64,000 nt of DNA from RPQJ01 sp963732415 (GTDB lineage Bacteria; Pseudomonadota; Gammaproteobacteria; Steroidobacterales; Steroidobacteraceae), in assembly GCA_963732415.1 (NCBI GenBank), contig CAVSZK010000019.1, positions 806,001 to 870,000 of the forward strand, given 5' to 3'. A program made the position numbers and the translations under genes. Under the pieces are notes generated by a model that was not told the origin of the DNA, did no database searches, and saw only the letters and a program-made list of their open reading frames with translations. This document shows positions 50,220-58,747 of the stretch, piece after piece. The number at the start of each line of letters is the position of its first letter. Position 1 is the first letter of the stretch.

Positions 50220-50822
50220 ATGAACCCCCTGACCACGGTTCGCGGTTCGATTACGGCCGGATTCGTCATCGCGCTCCTCGTCTCACTCCTGATCGCGCCG
50301 ACCGGTTTCATGGAACTCGGGCTCGCGCGCTGGCTTCACATCCTCTCGGGCGTGATGTGGATCGGACTGCTCTGGTACTTCAATGTCGTACAGGTTCCGG
50401 CGCTCGCGGACGCGGCGGTCGACAAGGGCGGTCCGGGCGGCGCCGGCATTTCAAAGTACGTGGCGCCGCGCGCGCTCACCTGGTTTCGCTGGGCCTCACT
50501 GGCAACCTGGCTCACCGGCGCGTGGTACCTGCTGCGCGCTGGAAACTTCGGCGGCGCCTTCATGCTCGGCCTGCACAGCACTCCGGCGAATTACTACCAG
50601 CTCATCATCGGCATCGGAGCCTGGCTTGGCACGATCATGCTGTTCAACGTCTGGGTCCTGATCTGGCCGAACCAGAAAAAGATCCTCGGGTTGGTGCCGG
50701 CGTCCGACGATGAAAAGGCCAGGGCGCGCAAGGTCGCCCTGTATGCTTCGCGCAGCAACTTCGTGCTGTCGATCCCGCTGCTCCTCTGCATGGGATCAGC
50801 ATCGCACGGCCTGCCCTTCTGA
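50220..50822 (+). CDS. Short PuuD-like urate hydroxylase-family membrane protein
   Basis: A 200-residue membrane protein with four or five helices, resembling the N-terminal membrane domain of urate hydroxylase PuuD (WLHILSGVMWIGLLWYFNVV, then YYQLIIGIGAWLGTIMLFNV). Full PuuD is about twice as long and carries a C-terminal cytochrome c; here there is no CxxCH haem motif. No other purine-catabolism gene is nearby, so urate oxidation is doubtful. The ATG at 50220 is supported by a strong ribosome-binding site (aaggag) 6 bases upstream. nadC follows 7 bp later. Confidence 0.8.
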   Translation: MNPLTTVRGSITAGFVIALLVSLLIAPTGFMELGLARWLHILSGVMWIGLLWYFNVVQVPALADAAVDKGGPGGAGISKYVAPRALTWFRWASLATWLTGAWYLLRAGNFGGAFMLGLHSTPANYYQLIIGIGAWLGTIMLFNVWVLIWPNQKKILGLVPASDDEKARARKVALYASRSNFVLSIPLLLCMGSASHGLPF

Positions 50823-50829
50823 CCACCTG

Positions 50830-51681
50830 ATGTCCACTGTTCCTCCGGATCTTGGCGAACAGGTAGCGCGCGCGCTCGCCGAAGACGTGGGCACTGGTGA
50901 CCTGACGGCCGCGCTCGTGCCCGCGGGGCGCCCCGGTCGCGCCACGCTGATCACCCGCGAACCGGCAGTCGTTTGCGGACAGCCCTGGTTCAACGAAGTG
51001 TTCCGGCAACTCGATCCATCGGTTCAGGTCTCCTGGAGCGTAACCGAGGGGGCATCGGTTCCCGCCGGGCAACTTCTCTGCAGGCTGGAGGGACCAGCGC
51101 GATCGCTGCTCACCGGCGAACGCACCGCGCTCAATTTCCTGCAGACGCTGTCGGGAACCGCGACGCTGGCGCATCGCTATGCCGAAGCCCTGGGCGGGCT
51201 GTCCTGCCGGGTTCTAGACACCCGCAAGACGGTCCCAGGCCTCAGGCAGGCGCAGAAATACGCCGTGCGCTGCGGTGGCGGCACCAATCACAGGATCGGT
51301 CTCTACGACGGGATCCTGGTGAAGGAAAACCACATCATGGCCGCGGGCTCGATTGCCGCTGCGGTCGCGGCAGCGCGGTCGCAAGGGGCCAAGGTGCCTG
51401 TGGAAGTCGAGGTCGAGACGCTCGATGAACTGCGACAGGCACTCGAAGCAGGCGCGGACATGGCGTTGCTCGATGAGTTCAGCCTCGACGACCTGCGCGC
51501 AGCGGTCGCGTTGAACCGCTCGCATCCACGGGGCCCGATCAAGCTCGAGGCGTCCGGCAACGTGAGCTTCGAGACGCTGCGTTCGATCGCTGAGACGGGC
51601 GTGGACTTCATCTCGGTCGGCTCGCTCACCAAGCACGTGCGCGCGATCGACCTGTCGATGCGCTTCGAGTTCGGCGCCTGA
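50830..51681 (+). CDS. nadC: Nicotinate-nucleotide pyrophosphorylase (quinolinate PRTase)
   Basis: A 283-residue enzyme converting quinolinate and PRPP to nicotinate mononucleotide in de novo NAD synthesis. LAEDVGTGDLTAALVP near the start, LNFLQTLSGTATLAHRYA, VLDTRKTVPGLRQAQKYAV and GGGTNHRIGLYDGILVKENH are the conserved blocks. The ATG at 50830 follows the preceding gene's TGA by 7 bp. Length matches E. coli NadC (297). Confidence 0.97.
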   Translation: MSTVPPDLGEQVARALAEDVGTGDLTAALVPAGRPGRATLITREPAVVCGQPWFNEVFRQLDPSVQVSWSVTEGASVPAGQLLCRLEGPARSLLTGERTALNFLQTLSGTATLAHRYAEALGGLSCRVLDTRKTVPGLRQAQKYAVRCGGGTNHRIGLYDGILVKENHIMAAGSIAAAVAAARSQGAKVPVEVEVETLDELRQALEAGADMALLDEFSLDDLRAAVALNRSHPRGPIKLEASGNVSFETLRSIAETGVDFISVGSLTKHVRAIDLSMRFEFGA

Positions 51682-51744
51682 CCGCGCCTTCCCGGACACA
51701 CTCCCGGCAGCGACGGCACGCATTTCGACAGGAATTCCAGTGCA

Positions 51745-51812
51745 CTTTGGTCGGGGAGTAGTTCCGCCTCGCGAAAGCCGACATGCTCGCCGGAACTACT
51801 CCCCGACCAAAG
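51745..51812. repeat. Inverted repeat with 22-bp perfect arms
   Basis: Arms at 51745-51766 and 51791-51812 are exact reverse complements around a 24-base spacer. They lie in the 189-bp gap between the convergent nadC and GGDEF/EAL genes. A second short dyad, ccggg-gtaga-cccgg, follows at about 51818-51832. There is no T-tract, so simple intrinsic termination is not clear; the arms suggest a REP-like or miniature mobile element. The rest of the gap shows nothing recognisable. Confidence 0.75.
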
Positions 51813-51870
51813 CGAGCCGGGGTAGACCCGGAAGGGCCGGACCGGTCGCTCGAATCAGCCGCCGCCGGCG

Positions 51871-54552
51871 TCAACCGTTCGCCGCGACCTTGATGATCCG
51901 CTGCGGCGTGGCGATTCCGTAGCCCTGCGCGTAATCGACGCCAAGACTGCGCAGCATGTTGATGATCTCGGCGTTCTCGGCAAACTCCGCGATCGTGAGC
52001 TTGCCGGTCAGGTGGCCGATCTCGTTGATCGAGCGCACCATCTCGCGGTCGATCGGGTCGTGGAGGATCTCCTTGACGAAGCTGCCATCAATCTTCAGGA
52101 AATCGACCGGGAAATGCTTCAGGTAGCCGAACGACGACAGGCCGGTGCCGAAGTCGTCCAGCGCGAACCTGCAGCCCAGTTCCTTCAAGGCCTGGATGAA
52201 GCGATTGGCCTGCGAGAAGCTGGCGATCGCCGCGGTCTCGGTGATCTCGAAGCAGATCTTCGAGGCGTCTATGCCGCTCCTGTGGAACTGGTCGATCACG
52301 AACGGAAGGAACTTGTCGTCGCCCAGGCTCTGGCCTGACAGGTTGATCGAGCACATCGCCAGCCGCTCGCGTTCGTCCGAATCCGAGACCAGCCAGCGCA
52401 GCGCATTCTCGATCACCCAGCGGTCGATCGCCGGCGTGATGCCATAGCGTTCTGCCGCGGCGATGAAGTGGTCCGGCGAGACGATCTTGCCGTTCTCGTC
52501 CTTCATGCGCAGCAGCAACTCGTAGTGCGCGCCGGAATCGGGCTTCTGCAGCGGCTGGATCGTCATCCGGTACAGCTCGAAGCGCGACTCCTCGAGCGCG
52601 TTGTTGATGCGCGCGGCCCACTGCATCTCGCGGCGGCGGCGCATCAGGTCCAGGTCGTTTTCCTGGAAGCTATAGACGCGGTTTCGCCCCGCCTCCTTTG
52701 CCGCCGCGCAGGCACTGTCGGCAGCCGACAGCAATGCCGCCACGTCTTCGCTGTCGCCGGTGATCGGCACCACGCCCACGCTGCAGCCGAGGCGGAACGT
52801 GCGCTCCTCCCAGATGAACTTGTAGTCGGCGATTGTCTCGCGCAGCTGCTCGGCCATGACCAGCGCCTCGTCCAGCGAGCAGCTCTCGAGCAGTACGCCG
52901 AATTCGTCGCCGCCCAGCCGTGCCAGCGTGTCGCGCCAGCGGATCTTGGTCTTGAGCAGCGTGCCCATCTGCCCGAGCAGCGCGTCTCCGGCACTGTGGC
53001 CGCAGGTGTCGTTGATCATCTTGAACTGGTCCACGTCGATGTGGCAAAGCGCGTAGGAAGTCTCCCGCGCGCGTGCGCTCCTGAGCGCCCGCTCAAGCCG
53101 CGACTCGAACTCGCGCCGGTTCACCAGGCCCGTCAGGATGTCGTGGCTCGCGTGGTAGGACAGCTTGCGGTTCAGCTCTCGACTCTCGCTCACGTCGTGG
53201 AACACCAGCACGCCGCCGGAGACTGCGCCCGATCCGTCGCGGATCGGCGAAGCCGTGCTCTCGATGTACATCTCGTTGCCGTCGCGCTTGATCAGCAGCG
53301 TCGGGCGCACCGACTTGATGGCCCGGCTGCGCCGCATGGCGACCGACAGCGGGTTTTCGAGCGGCTCACAGGTTTCCTCGTGGAATCCGCGGAAGATGTC
53401 GTCGATGTGCTTGCCCTGGGCTTCCTCGAATTTCCAGCCCGTGAGTTCCTCGGCGACCGGATTCAGGTACTCCATGATCAGGTGATGGTCGGTCGTGATC
53501 ACACCGTCGCCGATCGACTGCAGCGTGATCTGTGCGCTCTCCTTTTCCTTGAAAAGCGCGTCCTCGTAGAGCTTGCGCTCGGTGATGTCGAATTCGACGC
53601 CGACCAGCCGGCGCAGCCTGCCCTCGCCGTCCACGCGCGCCTTGGCGCGGCTCACCACCCAGCGCCAGTCGCCCTTGCAGTGGCGCATGCGATGCGTGCT
53701 CTCGAACATCTTCGTCTTGCCGGCAATGTGATCGCGAATCATGGCCTGCACGCGCGCCATGTCGTCGGGGTGAACCAGGCGCCGCCAGTCCGGCTGGATG
53801 CCCGGGTCGTGCTCGTCGAAGCCGAGCATCTTTCGCCAGCGCGGCGAGAAATAAACGGTGTTGTTCTCGACATCGAAGTCCCACATGCCGTCGTTGGCCG
53901 TGGGCAGCGAGAGCGCGTTGCGCTCCTCGAGGCGTCCGAGGTGCCGCTGCACACGAAGGCGCTCGAGTCCCGTCGCAAAGCTGGCGCCGACGAGTTTCAG
54001 CAACAGGTGGAGGTTCGCGTCCCATCCGTCCCTGGGTTGCGAGGAACACAGCGCCATGAAGCCGCACACCCGCCCGTTCAGCGAAAGCCCGCACGCCAGC
54101 AGCGAGCGCACGCCGAGTTCGGCGAATCGCGCGGCGTCCGCGGCGAGTTCGCGCCGCGGCGCAAGCGTATCGCGCAGCTCGAGGATGCGCAGGTGATCGA
54201 GCTTTCCGGCGAGATACGGAATGCGCTCCAGCAGGTCGCCCTTCATGACCTGCGGGTCGAATGGCGCCAGCAACCCCGTCGCGCTCGCGACGCGATCGAC
54301 CAAGGTCTTGTCCTGGTTGAACAGCGCGATGCAGATCGCATCGACGTCGACCGCCTCGCGCAGCGCATCGAGGTCGCGCTTGATGCAGTTGTCGCCCGTC
54401 TCGCTGGTGAGACCGAGGAAATCTACCGCCACCTTGGTGGCGAGGACGTCGAGTCCGACGGTGGGGCGGCCGCCGCTGCCGAAGACGACCTGTGTGGCCA
54501 GGAAATCCGGGCTTTCCTGATCGTCGCCGCGCTCGGGTGGGGAACTCACCAT
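51871..54552 (-). CDS. GAF-PAS-PAS-GGDEF-EAL cyclic-di-GMP signalling protein
   Basis: An 893-residue soluble protein. A GAF-like domain (about residues 50-205) is followed by two PAS domains (about 215-335 and 340-465), a GGDEF domain with intact GGDEF at 547-551 and an EAL domain. The EAL signature is ELLLR (E678), which keeps the ExLxR pattern; NLSGQSLGD, EITETA, DDFGTGLSS and KIDGSF retain the metal and catalytic residues, while the last motif reads AEFAEN rather than AEGVET. Both synthase and phosphodiesterase activity are possible, with the PAS/GAF part sensing a signal. It is transcribed alone. Confidence 0.93.
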   Translation of the reverse strand: MVSSPPERGDDQESPDFLATQVVFGSGGRPTVGLDVLATKVAVDFLGLTSETGDNCIKRDLDALREAVDVDAICIALFNQDKTLVDRVASATGLLAPFDPQVMKGDLLERIPYLAGKLDHLRILELRDTLAPRRELAADAARFAELGVRSLLACGLSLNGRVCGFMALCSSQPRDGWDANLHLLLKLVGASFATGLERLRVQRHLGRLEERNALSLPTANDGMWDFDVENNTVYFSPRWRKMLGFDEHDPGIQPDWRRLVHPDDMARVQAMIRDHIAGKTKMFESTHRMRHCKGDWRWVVSRAKARVDGEGRLRRLVGVEFDITERKLYEDALFKEKESAQITLQSIGDGVITTDHHLIMEYLNPVAEELTGWKFEEAQGKHIDDIFRGFHEETCEPLENPLSVAMRRSRAIKSVRPTLLIKRDGNEMYIESTASPIRDGSGAVSGGVLVFHDVSESRELNRKLSYHASHDILTGLVNRREFESRLERALRSARARETSYALCHIDVDQFKMINDTCGHSAGDALLGQMGTLLKTKIRWRDTLARLGGDEFGVLLESCSLDEALVMAEQLRETIADYKFIWEERTFRLGCSVGVVPITGDSEDVAALLSAADSACAAAKEAGRNRVYSFQENDLDLMRRRREMQWAARINNALEESRFELYRMTIQPLQKPDSGAHYELLLRMKDENGKIVSPDHFIAAAERYGITPAIDRWVIENALRWLVSDSDERERLAMCSINLSGQSLGDDKFLPFVIDQFHRSGIDASKICFEITETAAIASFSQANRFIQALKELGCRFALDDFGTGLSSFGYLKHFPVDFLKIDGSFVKEILHDPIDREMVRSINEIGHLTGKLTIAEFAENAEIINMLRSLGVDYAQGYGIATPQRIIKVAANG

Positions 54553-54671
54553 CGCGTTGTCTCGGGCCCCCAGTCTGGTGCGCTCAGTTTGTCAGTGCGT
54601 TCGGCTCCGCATTGGAACTGATCCACAGTTCAGTTTGCTTCTGGTGCCGTCGGTTGCGGCGCATTCTGACA

Positions 54672-54694
54672 TAGCTTGTAATGAAAGCAAGCTA
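54672..54694. terminator. Small hairpin at the end of the ArnT-like gene
   Basis: Seven-base arms tagcttg and caagcta flank a 9-base loop. The right arm contains the ArnT-like stop codon (minus strand). There is no T-run after it, so it is a weak terminator candidate. The rest of the 139-bp gap up to the GGDEF gene contains nothing else recognised. Confidence 0.3.
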
Positions 54695-56458
54695 ACCCCC
54701 TGTATTTAAAGCGACATCTGGAGGGACGTAGTACCGGGCCGCCGCAGGGTTTCCCGCCGCTGCGCATGCCGTGTCTGGCACGCCGGTGACCAGGAACCAG
54801 TGCTGGTTGTTGGCCTTGCCGAGCCCGACGGCATTCGCGCCCTCGAAGCACAGCTCCCGCGAGCGCTTGTCCATCACCAGTCCGCGGGCCGGATCCTCGG
54901 CGAGCCATGCTGCCGCGTCGTTCGCCTCGTTCGCCCGCTCGCGCCAGCGGGCATGCCCGAAGTTGACGCTCGGGCGTCGCAACTGCAACAGGTACTGTTC
55001 CTTGGCGCCAACCAGCGCCAGTTCCGGGATTGCCGCGCTCGCCTGCTCGACGCGCGCCATGAATGCGCGTCCGGAACGCACGTCGTCGATGGCCGGGTAT
55101 ACGACCAGCCCGGTGAAGGCGAGCACGACACCGAGCACGCCCGCGTAGGCAAGCCACCCGTCGCGCACGCGCAGCGTGGCAAGTATGGCCGCCGCGCACA
55201 GCGCGAGTCCCGCGAGCGGCAGCGCGGGATTGATCCCGTACAACTCGGCGACCTGCCGCGCCCTGTCCGGCTGGACGGCCATGAACACGGCAGCGAGCCC
55301 CGCCACCGCCGCGATCGTGCAGCCGAGCACGAAGGCCAGTCGCCGCGGGCCCCGCGCGCGCAGCAGTTCGGGCAACCACGGTCCTGCGGCCATGGCGAGG
55401 GCCGGCACGGCAGGCAGGATGTAGAGCGTGCGCTTGCCGGCGCTCGCCGTGAAGAACAGCACCACGATCACGACCCACGCGAGCAGCACGGCTACCAGCG
55501 TGGACCGGCCACGCAGCGCCTCGCGCCACCTCGGCCAGAGCCAGGGCACCAGTGCGATCAGCGGCAACCAGAAGAGCGGGATGATCTCGACGAAGTAGTA
55601 GTACACCGGGGCGTGGTGATGCCACGCATCCGCGTAGCGCGTCACCGTCTGCCGGAACAGGATCTCGTTGCGATAGGCGAGCAGGTCACCGCCTGCCGCC
55701 GACGCGACCATCATGGGCACCAGCCATGCACCAATCGCAATCAGCATCGCGACGGCACCTGCGACGCCGAGCGCGCCGATGCGCGGCACGGCCGCACGCC
55801 ACCGGCGCCGTACCAGCACGGCGAACGGCAGCAGCACCAGCAGCGGCAGGAAACCCACCCCCTTGGTGATGACACCGAGGCCCGCCGCAGCCCAGCCGGC
55901 AAGGAACCAGCCCCGGGCAGGACCGAGGCAGAGGTGGCGCAGCAGTCCATACAGGCTGAGCGTCGTGAAGAAACACAGGACGGCGTCGATCTGCGCCTGC
56001 CGCGCCTGCCAGACGAACTGGAACGTCAGCAACAGGACGAACCCGGTGGCGAGCCCGACTTCCCGACCGCTCGCACGGCGCATCAGGTCGTAGACGAGCA
56101 TGACCGTGCCAAGGCCGGCGAGCAGCGAGGGCAGCAGGAACCCGATGCGCAGCGATCCGGTCGCGGCGGTGGCGCTTGCGATCAGCCAGAAGAAAAGCGG
56201 TGGCTTGTCCGCGTACAGATCGCCACCGACCCTGGGAAACAACCATTCACCCGAGCGCAGCATGTCCTGCGCAACGAGAGCGAAGCGCGGCTCGTCGGGC
56301 GCCCAGGGATCGCGCAGGCCGAGTCCCGTGCCGATCAGCAGCAGCCCCATGCCGAGCAACCAAAGCACATCGAGCGTGACGTCCCGACTGGATTCCCGGC
56401 CGGGACGCAGCAGGCGATCGAGCAGCGTCGGCGCAGCGTCACCGGCGACTGCGGTCAC
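54692..56458 (-). CDS. ArnT-like polyprenyl-phosphate glycosyltransferase (GT83)
   Basis: A 588-residue integral membrane protein with about 12 helices and a periplasmic C-terminal part. The first periplasmic loop has DPWAPDEPRFALVAQDML and YADKPPLFFWL, the acidic motif and substrate loop of the ArnT/PMT superfamily. Such enzymes move a sugar from a polyprenyl phosphate to an acceptor outside the inner membrane, for example aminoarabinose to lipid A in ArnT. The gene directly abuts a GT2 polyprenyl-phosphate sugar synthase (stop TGA next to GTG), the expected donor-maker. Sugar and acceptor are unknown; the aminoarabinose genes are absent here. Confidence 0.9.
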   Translation of the reverse strand: MTAVAGDAAPTLLDRLLRPGRESSRDVTLDVLWLLGMGLLLIGTGLGLRDPWAPDEPRFALVAQDMLRSGEWLFPRVGGDLYADKPPLFFWLIASATAATGSLRIGFLLPSLLAGLGTVMLVYDLMRRASGREVGLATGFVLLLTFQFVWQARQAQIDAVLCFFTTLSLYGLLRHLCLGPARGWFLAGWAAAGLGVITKGVGFLPLLVLLPFAVLVRRRWRAAVPRIGALGVAGAVAMLIAIGAWLVPMMVASAAGGDLLAYRNEILFRQTVTRYADAWHHHAPVYYYFVEIIPLFWLPLIALVPWLWPRWREALRGRSTLVAVLLAWVVIVVLFFTASAGKRTLYILPAVPALAMAAGPWLPELLRARGPRRLAFVLGCTIAAVAGLAAVFMAVQPDRARQVAELYGINPALPLAGLALCAAAILATLRVRDGWLAYAGVLGVVLAFTGLVVYPAIDDVRSGRAFMARVEQASAAIPELALVGAKEQYLLQLRRPSVNFGHARWRERANEANDAAAWLAEDPARGLVMDKRSRELCFEGANAVGLGKANNQHWFLVTGVPDTACAAAGNPAAARYYVPPDVALNTGG

Positions 56459-57265
56459 TCAGTCGTCCCCGCGGACCGGGACGCGCCGTGACACGCGGCG
56501 CAGCAGCCACATGACGCCGAACAGGTCCACGATGCCGACCCACAGGCGGTTGTTGAGGCCGTACTTCGATGTGCCCCGGGTGCGCTCGCGGTGGTTCACC
56601 GGCACCGAGGTGACTTCGAAGCCTTCGCGCTGGAACAGCGCCGGCATGAAGCGATGCATGTGGTTGAAGCGCGGCATGTCCATGAAGACCGCACGGTCGA
56701 AGACCTTGATGCCGCAGCCTGTGTCGGGTGTGCCGTCGCTCAGCAGGCCGCCGCGCACGCCGTTCGCCACCCTCGACGAAAGCCGCCTGAGCCAGGTGTC
56801 GCGCCGTGTCGTGCGGTTGCCCATCACCAGGCGCAACTGCGGGGAGTCCGACGAGCGCGCAACGTCCAGCAGCTTCGGAATGTCGGCAGGGTCGTTCTGC
56901 CCGTCGCCGTCCAGCGTGGCGATCCACGCGGCGCCGGCGTCGCGCACACCGGTCGCGACGGCAGCGCTCTGCCCCGAGCGAACCGCGTGACGTATCAGGC
57001 GTACTTCCGGCATCCCCGCATCGCGCGCAGCTCGCACGGCTGCAGCCGTCCCGTCGGTGCTGCCATCGTCCACGAAGATCGTCTCGTAGGCATAACGCCC
57101 CTCGAGCGCGGCGTGGATCTCCCGGGCCAGCGGTTCGACGTTATCCTGCTCGTTGCAGACCGGAATGACGACCGAGACGTCCAGTCCGTGTGTCGAACTC
57201 GTATCCTGGGATGCAGCCAATGTGCCGGCTCCGCTCTGCGGGACGCTAGTATAGTCGCTTCGCAT
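56459..57265 (-). CDS. Polyprenyl-phosphate glycosyltransferase (GT2, DPM1/ArnC-like)
   Basis: A 268-residue GT2 enzyme. VSVVIPVCNEQDNVEPLA and IFVDDGSTDGTAA form the nucleotide-sugar site and TLDGDGQNDPADIPKL contains the DxD-like metal motif. HRERTRGTSKYGLNNR and the hydrophobic C-terminal segment (VGIVDLFGVMWLL) are typical of dolichol/undecaprenyl-phosphate mannose synthases. It should charge the lipid carrier that the adjacent ArnT-like enzyme uses. I chose the ATG at 57265. A divergent acyltransferase gene starts 40 bp away. Confidence 0.9.
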   Translation of the reverse strand: MRSDYTSVPQSGAGTLAASQDTSSTHGLDVSVVIPVCNEQDNVEPLAREIHAALEGRYAYETIFVDDGSTDGTAAAVRAARDAGMPEVRLIRHAVRSGQSAAVATGVRDAGAAWIATLDGDGQNDPADIPKLLDVARSSDSPQLRLVMGNRTTRRDTWLRRLSSRVANGVRGGLLSDGTPDTGCGIKVFDRAVFMDMPRFNHMHRFMPALFQREGFEVTSVPVNHRERTRGTSKYGLNNRLWVGIVDLFGVMWLLRRVSRRVPVRGDD

Positions 57266-57305
57266 CGGCGCGCACGCTCGCGCGGACGACGCCTGAGGAC
57301 GGTGG

Positions 57306-58076
57306 ATGAGCGAGCCCGACCCTGGACCAGAGCAAGAGGAACTGCGCAATACGCTGTACCGCAAGGTAACGCGGGGCAAGCGCCGGCTGACCCGTGGCCG
57401 CCTGTTCGCGTATCGCGTCGCAGTCGCGCTGGCGTATCGACTGGGCCGGTTCCTGTGGTGGTCGAACCGCATGCAGCGGCCCATCGGGCTGGAACGGGCG
57501 CGCGCCGCGGTACGCGAACACCAGGCGGTGATCCCGGCGTGCTGGCACCAGCACCTGTTCTATGGGGTGCGGGCGCTGCTCGAACTCGAGCCGGAGGGCC
57601 TGAAACTCGGCTTCCTCATCAGCCCGTCGGTCGATGGCACGGCGCCGTCGATGCTTGTGCAGCGTATCGGCGGCCACGTGATCCGCGGTTCGTCCACGCA
57701 CACCGGGGCGCGCGCGCTGCGCGACTTCTACGAGACGATCGTCAAGAAGCAGATCTCGCCCGCGATCACGCCCGACGGCCCCAAGGGCCCGGTGCACGAG
57801 TTCAAGCCGGGCGCGGTGCTGCTGTCTCAGCTTACCGGCAAGCCAATCATTCCAGTCAGCGTCGCTGCTTCCCGCACCTGGCGCTTCAGGACCTGGGACC
57901 GCTTCGAGCTGCCTCTGCCGTTCAGTCGGGTGGTACTGGCCTATGGGGAACCGGTGCGGGTGCCGCGCGTGCTGAATGCCGAGAGTCTCGCGCAACTGCA
58001 GGTGGACATGGCGCAAAGGCTACAGGCCCTGAATGCCGAGGCACGCGCAGCCTTGTCGTCAAGGCACGAGGACTGA
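57306..58076 (+). CDS. DUF374 lysophospholipid acyltransferase-family protein
   Basis: A 256-residue protein with one or two membrane-associated segments near residues 33-50. The acyltransferase histidine region is PACWHQHLFYGVRALLEL, followed by LISPSVDGTAPSMLVQRIGG, RGSSTHTGARAL and ITPDGPKGPVHEFKPGA, all typical of DUF374. It probably acylates a lipid A-like or other glycolipid precursor. A TATAGT box at 57250-57255 may be its -10 element. Its 3' end overlaps the convergent PPTase gene by 18 bp. Confidence 0.88.
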   Translation: MSEPDPGPEQEELRNTLYRKVTRGKRRLTRGRLFAYRVAVALAYRLGRFLWWSNRMQRPIGLERARAAVREHQAVIPACWHQHLFYGVRALLELEPEGLKLGFLISPSVDGTAPSMLVQRIGGHVIRGSSTHTGARALRDFYETIVKKQISPAITPDGPKGPVHEFKPGAVLLSQLTGKPIIPVSVAASRTWRFRTWDRFELPLPFSRVVLAYGEPVRVPRVLNAESLAQLQVDMAQRLQALNAEARAALSSRHED

Positions 58077-58664
58077 GGCCTCGACCTCCTCCACACGGAC
58101 CAGACTTGTCGCCTGATCGGTAGCCAGGTTCGCAACGAAGCCGTTCGAGATCTCGACGGGCAACAGGTGGAACGACATTCCGTCCACCCGACCGGTCCGC
58201 AGCGACTCCCCAAGCTCGACGTCCTGCGCGTCGCGAAGGCCGCGTCCTGCCGCCTTCAGCACCGCCTCGGTCGCCGTCCAGCGCGCAAGCCGCGAGCTGC
58301 TGGCCGCCAGGTCGCCGGCGGGCCCTCCGAGCCGCTCGAGATCGAAACCCACCTCACAGTCGGCGCAGAGCGCAACACCCACCCGCTGTCCACCGTGCGA
58401 CACACTGAAGCTCGGCCCACCGGGCAGGAATGGCTTGCGACCGCCCGGAAACCTGAGCTCGCCGGCTTCAACAGGCCCCGGGCGCATGGTCGCAATGCCT
58501 CGCAGCGCCAGGGCGATACCGGCGAGGCTCGCGCACCTGTCCTCGGGCCCACGCCCTTCGAGTTCGAGCCGCTTCGCGTACGGCAGGCCCACAAGCAGCC
58601 GGGACAGCCCTTCCGGACATGGTCCCGGTGGCAGCAGCGCATGCAGCACGAGCACGTTAATCAT
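58059..58664 (-). CDS. 4'-Phosphopantetheinyl transferase
   Basis: A 201-residue Sfp-type enzyme that attaches the phosphopantetheine arm of CoA to carrier proteins. Motif 1 is PSFSVSHGGQRVGVAL, motif 2 is EVGFDLERL with magnesium ligands D108 and E110, and motif 3 is RWTATEAVLKAAGRG with E133 and K137; the usual lysine of WxxKE is a threonine here. The ATG at 58664 gives the normal N-terminus. It is divergent from the fatty acyl-AMP ligase whose carrier domain is its likely substrate. Confidence 0.9.
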   Translation of the reverse strand: MINVLVLHALLPPGPCPEGLSRLLVGLPYAKRLELEGRGPEDRCASLAGIALALRGIATMRPGPVEAGELRFPGGRKPFLPGGPSFSVSHGGQRVGVALCADCEVGFDLERLGGPAGDLAASSSRLARWTATEAVLKAAGRGLRDAQDVELGESLRTGRVDGMSFHLLPVEISNGFVANLATDQATSLVRVEEVEASVLVP

Positions 58665-58697
58665 GACTCGATTGTCGACTCGTGCACGCGCGCCCGC

Positions 58698-58712
58698 AAT
58701 TCTGGGAGAATT
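58698..58712. promoter_or_regulatory. Operator-like dyad between PPTase and acyl-AMP ligase genes
   Basis: AATTCT and AGAATT flank three G bases in the 83-bp divergent gap. The right half overlaps TGgGAGAAT (58703-58711), a weak extended -10 for the acyl-AMP ligase gene, so a bound protein could block that promoter. Confidence 0.35.
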
Positions 58713-58747
58713 CGCGCTTTCCGACCCGCATGCCAAGCCGAGGAACG

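Noticed and set aside
51745..51812. Terminal inverted repeats of an insertion sequence
   Set aside because: Only 24 bases lie between the arms, so no transposase could be encoded. A hairpin or miniature element remains possible.
51745..51812. Integron attC site or tRNA gene
   Set aside because: The arms are perfect and lack the conserved attC core sites and bulges, and no cloverleaf or T-loop sequence can be drawn.
54692..57265. Polymyxin-resistance (arn) operon
   Set aside because: Only the ArnT-like and GT2 genes are present. ArnA, ArnB, ArnD, ArnE and ArnF are absent, so aminoarabinose transfer is not supported.
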